From Phytophthora colocasiae (Eukaryota; Oomycota; Peronosporomycetes; Peronosporales; Peronosporaceae), in contig JAGKQI010000083.1 of NCBI GenBank assembly GCA_018806915.1, forward strand, positions 186,001-250,000: a DNA stretch of 64,000 nucleotides, given 5' to 3'. The notes below the pieces were generated by a model. That model saw only the letters and a program-made list of their open reading frames with translations. It was not told where the DNA came from and did no database searches. The position numbers and the translations under genes were made by a program. Each line of letters opens with the position of its first letter. Within the stretch, counting starts at the first letter, position 1. Positions 40,468 to 51,625 of this stretch are shown here, piece after piece.

Positions 40468-43400
40468 ATGACGCAAAGCCCCAGCACGTCGCTGCGGTCC
40501 GGCGTCGCCGATGCCGACGAGGACATGCGGTTGTCGACGTCGTACGCGCTCAAGTCTCGCGCGTCCTCTTCGTCGTCGGTGTCCATCGCCCCGGCGTCGG
40601 CCAGCCAGTCGCGTAGTCTCGCCACGCCGCGCGCGCATTCGTCACGCCGTCGGGCCGTGCCGCATGACGTTCAGCTGCGTTTCCACTGGGAGGGTTATCT
40701 GCAGAAGCGTAGCGATTGGCTTAAACACTGGGAGACTTACTATTTTGTATTGCGCGGACGTTCGCTCTATTGTTACTTAAGCGAGGAGGACGCACGTCGT
40801 CAGAACGCCAAGTCCAAGATCAAGAAGGGCAAGTTCGGCTTCTCGGACCGCGTGTCGCTCGTCAAGGCCTGGGACGTCGAGGAAGTTACAGGCTTGGCTA
40901 TTGGTGGACAACCTGGACAAACTGGATCAGCAGCTTCCACGCCCGTAGCTGCTGGTGCGCAGCAGGAAGCGGGTGCTGACGCTGCCGTTCCCACGAGTCC
41001 ACACGCGGCCGGCGCTGATGACTCAGAGTCTGCCTTCAGGTTCACGTTGGCTACACAGAAGGGTCATCAGCTGCACTTCCGCACCAACTCTGAGGCTAGC
41101 AAGCATGCGTGGCTGCAGTTCGTGGCCAATGCCATCGCTGATCATGATCTCTCGGGTCTCATGCGGCCGGCTGTGCAACGTATCCGCACCGACGTAGCCG
41201 ACTTTTACAAGGGATATGAGTACTTCTACGCAGCGTTGTGTGCCAGGGTCACAGCTGATGAAAGGGGCGTGAGGATGGACGTGCCCCCCTCGCCTTCCGC
41301 GGCTGGACCGGGCACGCCCGGCAGTATGACGGAGGAGACGGACAGATCGAGTCTTACGTTAGCACTGCCAAGCGGCAAGAAACCCACTGCGTCGTTCATG
41401 CCGGTGACACCCAACCAGCCTCTGGCCAAGACGCACGTGCTTCCGCCCATGGACCACGCGCTGGTGCGCTTCTTCTCGCTGCTCAAGTCCGACGTGATCC
41501 TACGCAGCAACTACCTGCCAATGGTTCCGTTCGAGGGCAAATATCGCGGCTTTGGTGGCATTCTCGAGTACTTTACGAGACTATCTCAATCTGTACAGGT
41601 GGAGCAGTTCATTGTCGAGAGCATCCAGATGGAGGAAGATGAGGAGCAGGACGAGACCCCCGACTTTGAACCTCGCCACCGTCGGAACCGCAACCGTGTG
41701 GTGGTCATTTCTGGAAGGGAAACGATGCAGGTGCGGTACAACCAAACCACGTTTATGCAGCAGTGGACGCACAAGCTGCATTTCAAGCCGAGTGATGGTG
41801 GCCGAGTGAGTCGCTGGGAGATCTTCGGCGACGTCGTAGCATCAAGTGTGGTGTTCAAAGCACCCGGTTGCACGACGAACCTTACATTACCTTCGCTGGC
41901 GGAGCGCATTCGCGAATCGGTGGTCGGTGGATACGTCGTATCGATTAACCTCTACCAGATCACGGACGTTCGGTCACGAGAACTCCAGGGCGACGAGTTT
42001 TTCGTGCGTTGCTCTCTGGACACCAATGAATTTGAAGGCGTATGGCACACAGAGGCCCAGTCACGGGCTGCTACTCCTGTGGAAAGCATGACCGACTCAA
42101 ACGAGCTCACGCCGTCGTGGTCCTACAACTATCAGCAAGAGTTATTCCTGCAGTTTGATCGGTTGTCGCGCGATGATAACACAGTGTTGCTCATTGAATG
42201 CTGCCGCAGTTCTAACCATGAGGTAGTTGCCCGTACGCATGTGAACCTTGCTAGCTTCTTGAACGGCAGCAGCGGCACTGGAAGCAGCTTCAGCACTGGC
42301 AGCACGATCTCGAGTCGGTTAATGGGTCGACGAAGCCGGAAGAAAACAGGAAGTAATGCTTCAAGACCAGGGGAACTACAGAGCTACGTGCTGTCGAACG
42401 ACCATCAGAGTTTCTTTGGCAAGATGCAGCTAGGAATCACAATCTCGTCCATGTCCCATCGATCGATCTCCCAGCGGTCGTCAACCTCAAGTTTCCGGGA
42501 CAGTTACCGGGGAAGCTTCTGTTCGGACGACGGGAGTATTGGAGCCGCGTCTCTCGCGTCGTTTGAAAGCCCGTCGGCGGCGCGTACAAGCTTCCGCTCG
42601 TTCACAAAACTGACGCAGCAGTTTTCTCCCCCCGGCGATGAGGTCATGCACCAGTTCGTCATCAACGGTGTACGGTATCAACTGGCGGAGAAGTACCGCA
42701 TGGTCAAGATTGTAGGAAAAGGCACGTATGGCGAGGTGATCGCAGCAAGCGACTTCGTTCACGGCGGCACGTTTGCTATCAAGAAACTAGGTCAGTTCCT
42801 GCGGCACCCGAAGGTTGCTCTGTTAGCCCTACGGGAGATCAAGCTGATGAGCGAAATCGGCACACACCCATGTCTCATGGGCTTTCATGAGCTGCAGCGA
42901 CCACTGGACTATGAGCACTTCGAGGACCTGTATATCATCCAGCCGCTCATGGAGACGGACTTGTGCCGCATTATTCACTCGAAGGAGAGTTTGAGCGATG
43001 ACCAAGTCCAGTATTTCCTGTACCAGATGCTCTGTGGCATCCACTACCTGCACTCAGCGGACGTACTGCACCGTGACCTCAAGCCGAGCAACATCCTCGT
43101 GAACTCAGACTGCCGCATTAAGATTTGTGACTTCGGGCTTGCACGACACGCGAATGACCGGGATCTCGCCGAAGGACTGTCGGAGTATGTGGTTACGCGC
43201 TGGTACCGCGCTCCTGAGCTGTTGCTGGCTAACGCGTACACGAAGGCAATCGACATGTGGTCTATCGGCTGTATCTTCGCAGAGCTACTCGGAAGACGCA
43301 TCATGTTCCCGGGAACGTCTTACGTTGACCAGCTGAAGGTGATTGTGGACATTGTGGGCACGCCAACAACGTTCAGCTTCTGCGATAACCCTGTGGCGCG

Positions 43401-43752
43401 GCGCTATGCCGGACGTCAGTTCCTGATCCAGAACCCGCACGTACCCAAGGTGGACTGGGCGCAGATCTTCCCTGAGGCAAACCCGGATGGACTAGATCTG
43501 CTGGACCGCCTACTGCAGTTCGACCCAGCCAAGCGTATCACAGCTGCCGAGGCACTGGAGCACCCGTACGTGAGTCAGTGGCGAGACCCGTTGCTGGAGC
43601 AGCCGTGCAACGCCGACGTCGCGACCAAGTTGACCCAATTCGATTACGCACAGGTGTCGTACGACCCGCAGACGCTCAAGGATTTACTGTACCAGGAGGT
43701 CATGAAGGCACAAATTCATCATCAGCAGCAGCAAGAGACCATCGCCGAGTAA
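40468..43752 (+). CDS. PH / SnoaL-like / C2-like / MAP kinase fusion
   Basis: 1094 residues in one exon. A Ser-rich start; a PH domain from about residue 70 (HWEGYLQKRSDWLKHWETYYFVLRGRSLYCY) to 230, split by an Ala/Pro insert; an NTF2/SnoaL-like domain about 330-470 (NYLPMVPFEGKYRGFGGILEYFTRL); a C2-like beta region about 490-660; and a MAP kinase from 727. Kinase motifs are complete: GKGTYGEV near 748, FAIKKL, HRDLKPSN at 868, DFGLA at 888, and RWYRAPELL. The activation loop reads SEY (905-907) where classic MAP kinases have TEY. PH-MAP kinase fusions are, to my knowledge, an oomycete feature. The layout suggests a kinase recruited to phosphoinositide membranes. Confidence 0.93.
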   Translation: MTQSPSTSLRSGVADADEDMRLSTSYALKSRASSSSSVSIAPASASQSRSLATPRAHSSRRRAVPHDVQLRFHWEGYLQKRSDWLKHWETYYFVLRGRSLYCYLSEEDARRQNAKSKIKKGKFGFSDRVSLVKAWDVEEVTGLAIGGQPGQTGSAASTPVAAGAQQEAGADAAVPTSPHAAGADDSESAFRFTLATQKGHQLHFRTNSEASKHAWLQFVANAIADHDLSGLMRPAVQRIRTDVADFYKGYEYFYAALCARVTADERGVRMDVPPSPSAAGPGTPGSMTEETDRSSLTLALPSGKKPTASFMPVTPNQPLAKTHVLPPMDHALVRFFSLLKSDVILRSNYLPMVPFEGKYRGFGGILEYFTRLSQSVQVEQFIVESIQMEEDEEQDETPDFEPRHRRNRNRVVVISGRETMQVRYNQTTFMQQWTHKLHFKPSDGGRVSRWEIFGDVVASSVVFKAPGCTTNLTLPSLAERIRESVVGGYVVSINLYQITDVRSRELQGDEFFVRCSLDTNEFEGVWHTEAQSRAATPVESMTDSNELTPSWSYNYQQELFLQFDRLSRDDNTVLLIECCRSSNHEVVARTHVNLASFLNGSSGTGSSFSTGSTISSRLMGRRSRKKTGSNASRPGELQSYVLSNDHQSFFGKMQLGITISSMSHRSISQRSSTSSFRDSYRGSFCSDDGSIGAASLASFESPSAARTSFRSFTKLTQQFSPPGDEVMHQFVINGVRYQLAEKYRMVKIVGKGTYGEVIAASDFVHGGTFAIKKLGQFLRHPKVALLALREIKLMSEIGTHPCLMGFHELQRPLDYEHFEDLYIIQPLMETDLCRIIHSKESLSDDQVQYFLYQMLCGIHYLHSADVLHRDLKPSNILVNSDCRIKICDFGLARHANDRDLAEGLSEYVVTRWYRAPELLLANAYTKAIDMWSIGCIFAELLGRRIMFPGTSYVDQLKVIVDIVGTPTTFSFCDNPVARRYAGRQFLIQNPHVPKVDWAQIFPEANPDGLDLLDRLLQFDPAKRITAAEALEHPYVSQWRDPLLEQPCNADVATKLTQFDYAQVSYDPQTLKDLLYQEVMKAQIHHQQQQETIAE

Positions 43753-43878
43753 GATCTGTACCATGAGCGTGACTAAGTACAAGTACACTTTATCTTTTAG
43801 AACGATTTTCGCTGCCCGAAACAAAATATAGTGCGGAGATACTCTTTCATCACATCACAATCGATTTTTATTATAATA

Positions 43879-44198
43879 CATGTGGACTCTCGTCTGCGTG
43901 GTTGTTGGCACGCGAACCGATCCTTTCACTGTGGACGGATAAATCGGTTATAGACCTGAAGGAAGTGATCAAGGCGTCACATGAAGACATCAAGACTCCC
44001 ACGCGTTCCATACAGCTCTTCCTAGCGAAGATTCGCGACGGGTGGCTGCGAGGTGATGAAAATCTTATGAAAATGCTGCAGAAGCCAGTTGACATTTCGG
44101 AATTGAAGAAGATGCGCGCGCGGATGAAATTGAACGACCCTAGACTGTTTGGGTCTGACGTTTCACTTCTTGGAGAGGATGTGTACATGAAGGATTAG
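43879..44198 (+). pseudogene. Crinkler header fragment (LFLAK domain), broken
   Basis: Starts at an ATG (43879) with a Crinkler-type beginning, but an 8-bp loss after FTVD, compared with the gene at 23.4-24.5 kb, brings a stop; the frame resumes from 43902 with the LFLAK motif (IQLFLAKIRDG) and the following helical region. It ends at 44198 shortly after SDVSLLGED, where the header would join the C-terminal domain. That domain is not downstream on this strand except as a tiny piece at 44408-44494. Confidence 0.75.
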
Positions 44199-44407
44199 GT
44201 ACATGTATGCGTAGGAATACGTATTGTTAGTGTAATGAACTACTACTGTAGTACTGTAGTGCATCAGTAGTACACTGTGTACCAACATGCATGTACAATA
44301 TTGCACACAAAGCAACCTCAGTGAAGGTAAATTACTTCGAAGTAATATTATTATGGAGGCATTACGCTATGACCGCTACGTCAAAATGAGGTACAGTACC
44401 AGTAGGA

Positions 44408-44494
44408 GTGTCGATTGTACACGGCATTGCCACGGATTTTACGCGATGGATCTTCGCAAGTAGTCTGAATGACAAAATTGAACGCTCAGGAATC
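44408..44494 (+). pseudogene. Tiny Crinkler C-terminal fragment
   Basis: About 29 codons similar to the RWVFSRSLDDKIER region of the Crinkler at 23.4-24.5 kb, on the plus strand, 210 bp after the header fragment. The sequence between them (about 44200-44400) is rich in TAGTAC and TGTAC words and looks like a rearrangement scar. Confidence 0.65.
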
Positions 44495-44519
44495 TGTACC
44501 TGTACTGCATGAGTTGGAG

Positions 44520-45137
44520 TTATCTATCCGCCAAGATGAAGTAGATCATGCCAGCAATTTTCCTCACTGATTGAGGATCAGGAACCTGATGCCCCTCCTT
44601 CATGTTGCAATTCATTAACACGATTCCTGAGCATTCAATTTTGTCATTCAGACTCCTTGAGAAGACCCATCGCGTAAAATCCGCTCCTTCCGAATCCGCA
44701 AGTACTTCACTACCCACATAGGCTTGAGCAATACCCTGTTCGAGGTTGTCACGCTTCGCCTCCACGATACACACACGTTTGTTGCCACGCTTAATCACGA
44801 ATTCAAATACCCCGTGTCCATGAACACGATTTCCTTCAATTGCTTCTTCGGATAGGATTTTGACGTCCCCATCCAACAGCGCACTGATGAAGTGGAGTCG
44901 CTTGGCTTCTTTGCAAAAACTGAGTTCTCCATAAGTCTTGGCCAAGATAGGGAAATAGAGATCCACAGCAGCAAACTTGTCTTCGTAGATATGGTTTTGA
45001 CGGTGGCTTATACAATAGGGGAGGTTAGAGAAAGCTATGGAGCCACTATCATTCGCTTCTTCATCGTTCAGCTCGCTCCATCGTCTTTTACGTGGATGCG
45101 AAGCTTCCACTGTTTCCCTTAGTATAACGTGAACCAC
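44520..45137 (-). pseudogene. Crinkler C-terminal domain, separated from its header
   Basis: 205 codons on the minus strand, matching the C-terminal half of the Crinkler at 23.4-24.5 kb: ASHPRKRRW, DKFAAVDLYFP, KRGNKRVCIVEAKRDN, GIAQAYVGSEVLAD, RWVFSRSLNDKIE, ending in the natural family C-terminus KIAGMIYFILADR. The E-A-K motif here agrees with a PD-(D/E)XK-like core (inference). Upstream, at 45140-45190, a few codons of header remain (LMKLND), with a deletion of about 10 bases that breaks the frame. Without LFLAK header or start it is probably not made. Confidence 0.75.
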
Positions 45138-45324
45138 GCCCTCTCCAAGAAGTGAGACGTCAGACCCTATCGTTCAATTTCATCAGCGCGCGCGCAAAAG
45201 AAAGTGTTTTTCTGCTGCTGTTCAACATAACTGATATGATATAGTTAACAAAGAGGTTAGAAACAATCGGTTTGAGCAGGGAAGCAATTTAACCAATGTC
45301 AATAATTGTCAAAGCTTCTTCTTC

Positions 45325-45705
45325 ATGAGCCGCAAGCGCGAGTGGATCGATGCCCCACGGCCGAGCGCATACGAAAGTGATGACGCGTCCACGTCTACAG
45401 ATCCGCACGACAGCAGCTCGGAAGGTGGTGAGGCTATTGAGAGCGACATGAAGCGGCTGCGTGTGGCCTACAACTACGACGGCGCACATGGAGTTCGATG
45501 GGCAGGTGAAGCATCGAGTATGGACACGAACATGGAGACGCAGAGGGCCAGAGCTGTTCGTAATGGCTACGCAGAGGCCAACGCTATGCTGAGGGAGTTC
45601 CATTACCTACGACAGCTACGGAAGTTCCAGGCCGAGCGTGGAAGAGCTCGAGCCAATTACCTGGAACAGCCTGCGGACGTATTGATGACGGAGCCAAAAG
45701 GCTGA
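45325..45705 (+). CDS. Small hypothetical nuclear-type protein
   Basis: 126 residues. Starts SRKREWIDAPRPSAYESDD, then a Ser/Asp-rich acidic stretch, a basic patch MKRLRVAYN that could be a nuclear signal, and a helical C-terminal half rich in Arg and Glu (ETQRARAVRNGYAEANAMLREFHYLRQLRKFQAERGRARANY). No known domain. Codon use and composition look like the genuine genes around it, and it ends cleanly before the cysteine synthase 3' end (convergent). Probably real but unassigned. Confidence 0.55.
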   Translation: MSRKREWIDAPRPSAYESDDASTSTDPHDSSSEGGEAIESDMKRLRVAYNYDGAHGVRWAGEASSMDTNMETQRARAVRNGYAEANAMLREFHYLRQLRKFQAERGRARANYLEQPADVLMTEPKG

Positions 45706-45907
45706 TGAAGATGGAGTCATGTCATGGCTAAATTATTATTTTTTTTAATGCAGATATCTACACATTCACAACTAGGAGAAGAGTTGGTAGGGTGGGGGTG
45801 AATATATTGTTGATATCGACACGAAGACTATTTCGTTCATGCCTAGAAATCCACAACAGATCGATAACTACTTACGGCAAAGCACACGACGGTCAGGAAG
45901 TCACAGC

Positions 45908-46933
45908 TTAGGGCAATTCCGACGTCTTGAGGTTGGCGGCGAACTCGCGTTCCTTCTCGAACAGAGGCGAAGACAAGTAACGCTCACCGAAGCTGGGCAG
46001 GATGGTCACAATGAGCTTGTCCTTGTTCTCCGGACGCTTGGCCAGCTCCAGACTGGCCACCACAGCGGCACCAGACGAGGGACCCACAAGAATACCCTCC
46101 TCCAGAGCGAGACGCTTGGCCATAGCGAAGGCGTCCGGGCTACTAGCAGTAATAACCTCATCAATGAGGTCACGCTCCAGCACACGAGGCACGAAGCCAG
46201 CGCCAATGCCCTGGATCTTGTGAGGTGCAGGGTTGCCACCGGACAGCACGGGGCTCTCCTCAGGTTCCACAGCAACGATCTTGACACTGGGCTTCTTGGG
46301 CTTCAGGTAGCGGGCCGTACCCGTCAGAGTACCACCAGTGCCCACACCAGACACGAAGAAGTCGACCTGTCCGTCCGTGTCCCTCCAGACCTCAGGGCCC
46401 GTAGTCTCGAAGTGGATCTTGGGGTTAGCTGGGTTGTCAAACTGTCCAAGGGTCAGAGCCTTTCCAGATTCCTTCTTGACCATATCCTCAGCCTTAGCCA
46501 CAGCTCCAGTCATTCCCTTGGCGCCAGGAGTCAACACAACTCCACAGCCAAAAGACTTGAGCAGGATACGACGTTCCATGGACATCGTGTCGGGCATCAC
46601 AAGGGTTAACTTGTATCCACGCACAGCAGCAGCAAAGGCCAGACCAATACCGGTATTACCGGACGTAGGTTCGATAATGTGATGCTCCTTAGTAAGACGG
46701 CCGGACTTCTCAGCGTCGAGAATCATACTCAGACCAATACGGTCCTTCACAGATGCGCATGGCTCCATGAACTCGCACTTGACAGCGATCTTGGCGTGAC
46801 AACCTTCCGTCACGTGGTTTAAGTACACCAGCGGCGTGTTACCAATGAGTTCCGTCATGTCCTTGGCGATGTGAAGCGAGCGAGCGTTACGCTGCAGTGC
46901 GCGGCGGCCGGAGATGAGCGAACGGGCGAGCAT
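45908..46933 (-). CDS. Cysteine synthase (O-acetylserine thiol-lyase), organelle-targeted copy
   Basis: 341 residues from [24 protein letters not shown], an Arg-rich presequence typical for mitochondria. The enzyme part has [11 protein letters not shown], the PLP lysine in [11 protein letters not shown], the substrate-binding loop [14 protein letters not shown], the phosphate-binding glycines [16 protein letters not shown] and the PLP-ring serine region GPSSGAA. It converts O-acetylserine and sulfide to cysteine. A tandem paralogue follows upstream at 47668-48642; they share about four residues in five. The longer open frame upstream of 46933 is probably leader. Confidence 0.92.
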   Translation of the reverse strand: MLARSLISGRRALQRNARSLHIAKDMTELIGNTPLVYLNHVTEGCHAKIAVKCEFMEPCASVKDRIGLSMILDAEKSGRLTKEHHIIEPTSGNTGIGLAFAAAVRGYKLTLVMPDTMSMERRILLKSFGCGVVLTPGAKGMTGAVAKAEDMVKKESGKALTLGQFDNPANPKIHFETTGPEVWRDTDGQVDFFVSGVGTGGTLTGTARYLKPKKPSVKIVAVEPEESPVLSGGNPAPHKIQGIGAGFVPRVLERDLIDEVITASSPDAFAMAKRLALEEGILVGPSSGAAVVASLELAKRPENKDKLIVTILPSFGERYLSSPLFEKEREFAANLKTSELP

Positions 46934-47667
46934 CGTGAAGAAGAAGGAGCTGTGGGGGGTGCCGTGGATTCGGGAATGACACCGGTGCTGAAGGTAAGTG
47001 AGACTGAAAAGCATCGGTACATGTACCGGATCCAGGGTACATACACGTCGAGAAAATGTGCGGATATGATACGTTTGAGCTAATAGCCAATGAGAATTCA
47101 GGATGGCGTCGCTTCAAGTTTAGATACCTGAGACCAAATTCGATTGGTGAATATTAAATGGAACATAGACGGGAAAGTTGGACGCGCAATCCGATTTTGC
47201 TTACATCGAGTCTCGACACTGGTGCTTGGACAGCGACACGCTCCACCGAAACGTCTTCAATACGCGGCTAATATGTGGCTGGAGGTGATCGCTACTACAT
47301 GTACGGAGGACATCGTTTGCATGCTACTGTACTGCATCAAAAGCTTTCATCAACTGGTGTCGCTTCATTGCAGCCAATCAGAGGGGAGAATCCTATCAAC
47401 TTCAACTTGTGAGTGCTGAGGAATCTACGGTGCCCTCCGGTTCTCCTCTCTCTACGCTTGTGTACCGCCGACAAACCAAACTTCAGGGATAGTACAATTC
47501 CCCTGCCTACGCGTGCTCTATGTGAACGATGACAACAAACAAGAGATGCAAGCCCAGGTGTATTAGCAGAAAAACTATCGACACTTGTGCTCAGCTTGAT
47601 AACTCGTCACGTACGACAATAACAAAAAGCATGGAGGTTTTGCCTGCACGCTCGTGAGTCATTCAAC
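46934..47667. other. Spacer between the tandem cysteine synthases
   Basis: About 730 bp with the promoter of the downstream copy (note TACATGTACC and GGTACATACA words near 47020) and the 3' flank of the upstream copy. No further gene. Confidence 0.5.
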
Positions 47668-48642
47668 TTAAACGATCTCCTGCGTCTGCAGGTTGGCAGC
47701 GTACTCGCGCTCCTTCTCGAACAGAGCAGACGACAGGTAACGCTCGCCGAAGCTGGGCAGGATCGCAACGATCAGCTTGCCAGCGTTCTCAGGGCGAGAC
47801 GCGACCTTAATGGCAGCCGTCACAGCAGCACCAGACGAGGGACCCACAAGGATTCCCTCCTCCAGAGCAAGGCGCTTGGACATGGCAAAGGCCTCGGCAC
47901 TGTTGGCCGTCACGACTTCGTCAATCAGATCCGTCTCAAGGACCTTCGGCACGAAACCAGCACCAATGCCCTGGATCTTGTGCGGGCCCGACTTGCCACC
48001 GGACAGCACAGGGCTCTCCTCAGGCTCCACAGCAACGATCTTCACGGTTTCCTTCTTAGGCTTCAGGTAACGGGCCGTACCCGTCAGAGTGCCGCCCGTA
48101 CCCACACCAGCAATGAAGATGTCGATCTCTCCGTCCGTGTCGCGCCAGATCTCTGGGCCAGTGGTCTCGAAGTGGATCTGCGGGTTGGCGGGGTTGTCGA
48201 ACTGTCCGAGGATCAATGCCTTCGTGGGTTCCTTGGCCACGAGCTCGTTAGCCTTAGCCAAGGCACCAGTCATTCCCTTCGCACCAGGAGTCAGAACCAC
48301 TTCGCAGCCGAAAGACTTGAGCAAGATACGACGTTCCATGGACATCGTGTCGGGCATCACAAGCGTTAACTTGTATCCACGAACAGCCGATGCGAAGGCC
48401 AGACCAATACCGGTGTTACCGGACGTGGGCTCGATGATGTGCGAGTCTTTTTGCAGACGGCCGGACTTCTCAGCGTCCAGGATCATACTCAGACCGATAC
48501 GGTCCTTCACAGATGCGCATGGCTCCATGAACTCGCATTTCACAGCGATCTTGGCGTGACAACCTTCCGTCACGCGGTTCAGGTACACCAGCGGTGTGTT
48601 GCCGATGAGGGCGGTCATGTCCTTGGCGATGTTGGGAGCCAT
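47668..48642 (-). CDS. Cysteine synthase, second tandem copy
   Basis: 324 residues from [15 protein letters not shown]. Same motifs as its neighbour: ASVKDRIG with the PLP lysine, [26 protein letters not shown] and GPSSGAA. This copy lacks the Arg-rich presequence, so I infer it is cytosolic, giving one enzyme per compartment. An in-frame upstream Met exists 11 codons earlier, but it adds only [10 protein letters not shown], which is unlike a targeting peptide. Same strand as the other copy; the pair arose by tandem duplication. Confidence 0.92.
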   Translation of the reverse strand: MAPNIAKDMTALIGNTPLVYLNRVTEGCHAKIAVKCEFMEPCASVKDRIGLSMILDAEKSGRLQKDSHIIEPTSGNTGIGLAFASAVRGYKLTLVMPDTMSMERRILLKSFGCEVVLTPGAKGMTGALAKANELVAKEPTKALILGQFDNPANPQIHFETTGPEIWRDTDGEIDIFIAGVGTGGTLTGTARYLKPKKETVKIVAVEPEESPVLSGGKSGPHKIQGIGAGFVPKVLETDLIDEVVTANSAEAFAMSKRLALEEGILVGPSSGAAVTAAIKVASRPENAGKLIVAILPSFGERYLSSALFEKEREYAANLQTQEIV

Positions 48643-49497
48643 TTGCACGTGAAGAGGAAGCAGAGTGTCGGGCACGCAGCAGATTGAGGAATGAGGAGAT
48701 CTTCTACGTCAGCGGGACTTGAGTGAAGGTGATGTGGTAGAGACCAATAACAAAGCTCAGTACGTGGCAAGTGGTGACGTACGTGGGTGAGCTGCAGCTA
48801 TTGGTCTGTGGTAGTCGAGTGCATCCCCACTGATTTGCACCTTTGAAGTAGGAAAAGATCATTAATACGTTGAGGACACGGGGTTACAGTCTACTGGACA
48901 TTGTACCTGGATAGACGCACATTGCATCTTTAATACGTCAGGTAAGAGGTTGGCAGCACCCCAATGAGCTTTCCAGCGTTTGGTCATCTGTAGACCGTTG
49001 CGACTGAAGAAGAATTTATTCCATTCCTCGAGGGCATCGATTAGCTTGCGATCTACCGGTCCACGAAGATTTCCACTTGTCCGTGCTTAGTAGTGTCGTG
49101 CTGGACTTGGGCGTTGGCTGCGTGTGGGTTGAAGAAATCGTCCAGCATCGCAGGCGTGTGCGAATCTTGAGATCTTCAGCTTTGACCCAGCGTACCAGTA
49201 TAGTATCGTTCGGCCGGAGTCAGCACCAGAAAGCCTAGAGGGATACGGCGCTCCAGCGACATCGAGTTTTTGACAATGGGCATCAACCGCTTGCATCGAT
49301 CTCCACATTGCTATTAGCAATTTGCTGGACATCCGGGCTGTTTCTCGTCAGTTATCCACGAACGCTCCTAGTAATGCCGCTAAATACCTTTCTGGCATTT
49401 CTCGAATTGCTAGTTTTTCTCTCATAAAGTCCATTCTGGTTCATATCTTTCTCTTCCTCCGACAACCCTAGGTATGCATTAACGCACTGCAGACCAC
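48643..49497. other. Intergenic region without a supported gene
   Basis: About 850 bp. A minus-strand frame of 81 codons at 49087-49332 has no recognisable content. Nothing else seen. Confidence 0.45.
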
Positions 49498-51510
49498 TTA
49501 CTCCAAATACCGGCGCTTCACTGTAAGCTTACCGCTTGCCGGATTCAAGTACCCTCGAATGAGGAATCGTCCGAAGCGGTTTTTTCCCTTGCCGAGCACC
49601 GCATAAGCATGAGCCACTGGTTCTTCGCCGTCATCTTCATCGCTCTCGTAGCCCTCCATGTCCTTATCGTCGTCTTCTCCGTCTGGCGGCAGGGGAAGAA
49701 ATTTCAACTCCACTTGATCTTCTCGGATCTTTACTGATGTCCCGTTGAACTGGCGTAGCTTGAAGAAGCCCCCATACTTACCAGACACAGGACGTTTATC
49801 GTCCTTGCGGCGTGACAGCTGAACGCGCGCTCGCGAAGTGTACTCGAACGGACTCACGCTGTCCGAATTATGAAAAGCTTCGTCACTGAAGCCCCAGTGA
49901 CCCACAAAGCATGCACGGCGGTTATTGCGCACGGAATAGGAGCCTCTCAGGATCGGATCCGCTGCTTCAGTATCAAAGACAGCAAACTCTGCTGGAATGA
50001 CAGGTTGCGGGATCTTGCGCTTGCGTTTATAACGTCGTTTAGGCAGCTTCTCCGGCTCCGATAAGCGTACGCGTTTCTGCTTCTTGTACTTCAGCAGCTT
50101 TCGGGCTCCAGAACTTGCTGATGCGTGGCGCTTCTTCGATGCCAGCTCAATAGCTTCATCCTCCGACGCCGAACTACTGCTGCTTGAGGAGGAGGAGGAG
50201 GATCCAGACGATGACGAACTGGAACTCGAGCTGCTGCTACTACTGGCTGGTATCACCAGCGTGTCTCCACTTCCGTCACTGTTAACATCAGCGTTGTCTT
50301 CCAGTTTCGGCGTAACTCCAATGAGATCGACGCCGTCAAACCCAAACACATCGTCAGTGGAGTCTGCCGTTACATCCAATATAGAAGGTGCTTCGATAGC
50401 TGCTCCTTCATCGTCATCGTCGTCTCCATCGAACCACTGGTATTCACGGTTGTCAATCTGATTTGACTCGACATCTACAATGATGTCATGCTCAGGAAGT
50501 AGTTCATGATCATCGCCTTGGTGCACTTCAAGCAGTTCCATGGCTTCGTCAGCGCTAAGATGGGGGAGAAGCGGACTGTTGAGTATTTTTACGGTCTCAG
50601 CATCCACGGAAACGGTTTCATCCATGAAATCGACCACATTATCCACCAGAGTCGTGACGATCTCCTCCACAGCCTTCTCAACGTCGTCAGAGGCGCTCAC
50701 TGTTGCAACTTCCGTCTTAGTAACTGTAGACGGATCTTCCGTTGCCATTTCGATATCTTCAAGATAATCAGCACCTGTAATACCTTCCGTCTGGACTGGA
50801 ACCTTCTCTGTTATGACAGCAATTGACACCTCAATAGCGTTGCCAATAGCCTTACATTCCTCGTCCATCTGCTTAGCACTGTCATCCTCCATCTCGACCT
50901 GTTGTACTTCTGCTGTAGCTGTATCCTCTTTCACAGCCGATAGTCTTTCTTCAACTGCTGATAACTGCTCCCCCAGACCACTAGAACAGCTCTTCTCCAC
51001 CAAATCATTGGTATTTACCACCGACTGTGTTTCCTGTTTAGTGCTGTCAATGTCCATAGGCACAGGAGCTTCTGCATCTACCACTTCATGATTCTTTTCG
51101 TCCTCTAAAGCTGCCAGATCTTCTCCATCAGCGCTCAACGACACCTCAGTACGTAGCTGTTTCTCTGGTCCATCTTCTAATTCATTAGCTACCATCGTAT
51201 CTGCCTTGGTATCTTCATTTTCCTTATTTCCTTCCATATCCACGTCAGGTTTTTCTTTCTCAACGTCATTACTCAGCTGTTTCTCAGCCGATTTCGATGA
51301 AACTTGGTTGAGCAAATGAGTCGCGTTCTCTTCATCATGTGTATCTTCCTGTGGGTGCTGCTCTTGCTCTTCCTCCGCAGCCATACTCACATACCCAGAG
51401 GCGCTCACCGCTTTCCCTTTCGATCTTCCTCTTCTTTCTTTCTGTAGCCACACAAAATAAAAGTCAAGATCGTACCTAACCGGAAAACCCTTCCAATTAG
51501 TGTAAAACAC
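49498..51510 (-). CDS. Acidic Ser/Glu-rich protein with conserved basic C-terminal domain
   Basis: The open frame of 670 codons could start at 51510 or at MAAEEEQ (51384). A possible splice acceptor just before [11 protein letters not shown] suggests that a first exon may lie upstream instead. Residues 45-420 are very acidic with few hydrophobic clusters. Next comes a pure Ser tract of about 25, a basic patch ([13 protein letters not shown], nuclear signal) and a folded-looking domain of about 150 residues ([66 protein letters not shown]). I believe related C-terminal domains occur in other oomycete proteins but cannot name it. Chromatin role is a guess. Confidence 0.6.
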   Translation of the reverse strand: MFYTNWKGFPVRYDLDFYFVWLQKERRGRSKGKAVSASGYVSMAAEEEQEQHPQEDTHDEENATHLLNQVSSKSAEKQLSNDVEKEKPDVDMEGNKENEDTKADTMVANELEDGPEKQLRTEVSLSADGEDLAALEDEKNHEVVDAEAPVPMDIDSTKQETQSVVNTNDLVEKSCSSGLGEQLSAVEERLSAVKEDTATAEVQQVEMEDDSAKQMDEECKAIGNAIEVSIAVITEKVPVQTEGITGADYLEDIEMATEDPSTVTKTEVATVSASDDVEKAVEEIVTTLVDNVVDFMDETVSVDAETVKILNSPLLPHLSADEAMELLEVHQGDDHELLPEHDIIVDVESNQIDNREYQWFDGDDDDDEGAAIEAPSILDVTADSTDDVFGFDGVDLIGVTPKLEDNADVNSDGSGDTLVIPASSSSSSSSSSSSSGSSSSSSSSSSSASEDEAIELASKKRHASASSGARKLLKYKKQKRVRLSEPEKLPKRRYKRKRKIPQPVIPAEFAVFDTEAADPILRGSYSVRNNRRACFVGHWGFSDEAFHNSDSVSPFEYTSRARVQLSRRKDDKRPVSGKYGGFFKLRQFNGTSVKIREDQVELKFLPLPPDGEDDDKDMEGYESDEDDGEEPVAHAYAVLGKGKNRFGRFLIRGYLNPASGKLTVKRRYLE

Positions 51511-51625
51511 AAACCAATTTTCATTCGCTGAAATCCTTCCATCTTTTCAACCAATCATATATAGAGCGCAATTGTGCCCAGTCACTGGCAGGCGTCACTC
51601 GGTAATTCGCCTCCGGAGGACCATC

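Noticed and set aside
45839..46609. 256-codon plus-strand frame opposite cysteine synthase
   Set aside because: Antisense shadow; the same shadow occurs opposite the second cysteine synthase at 47980-48369.
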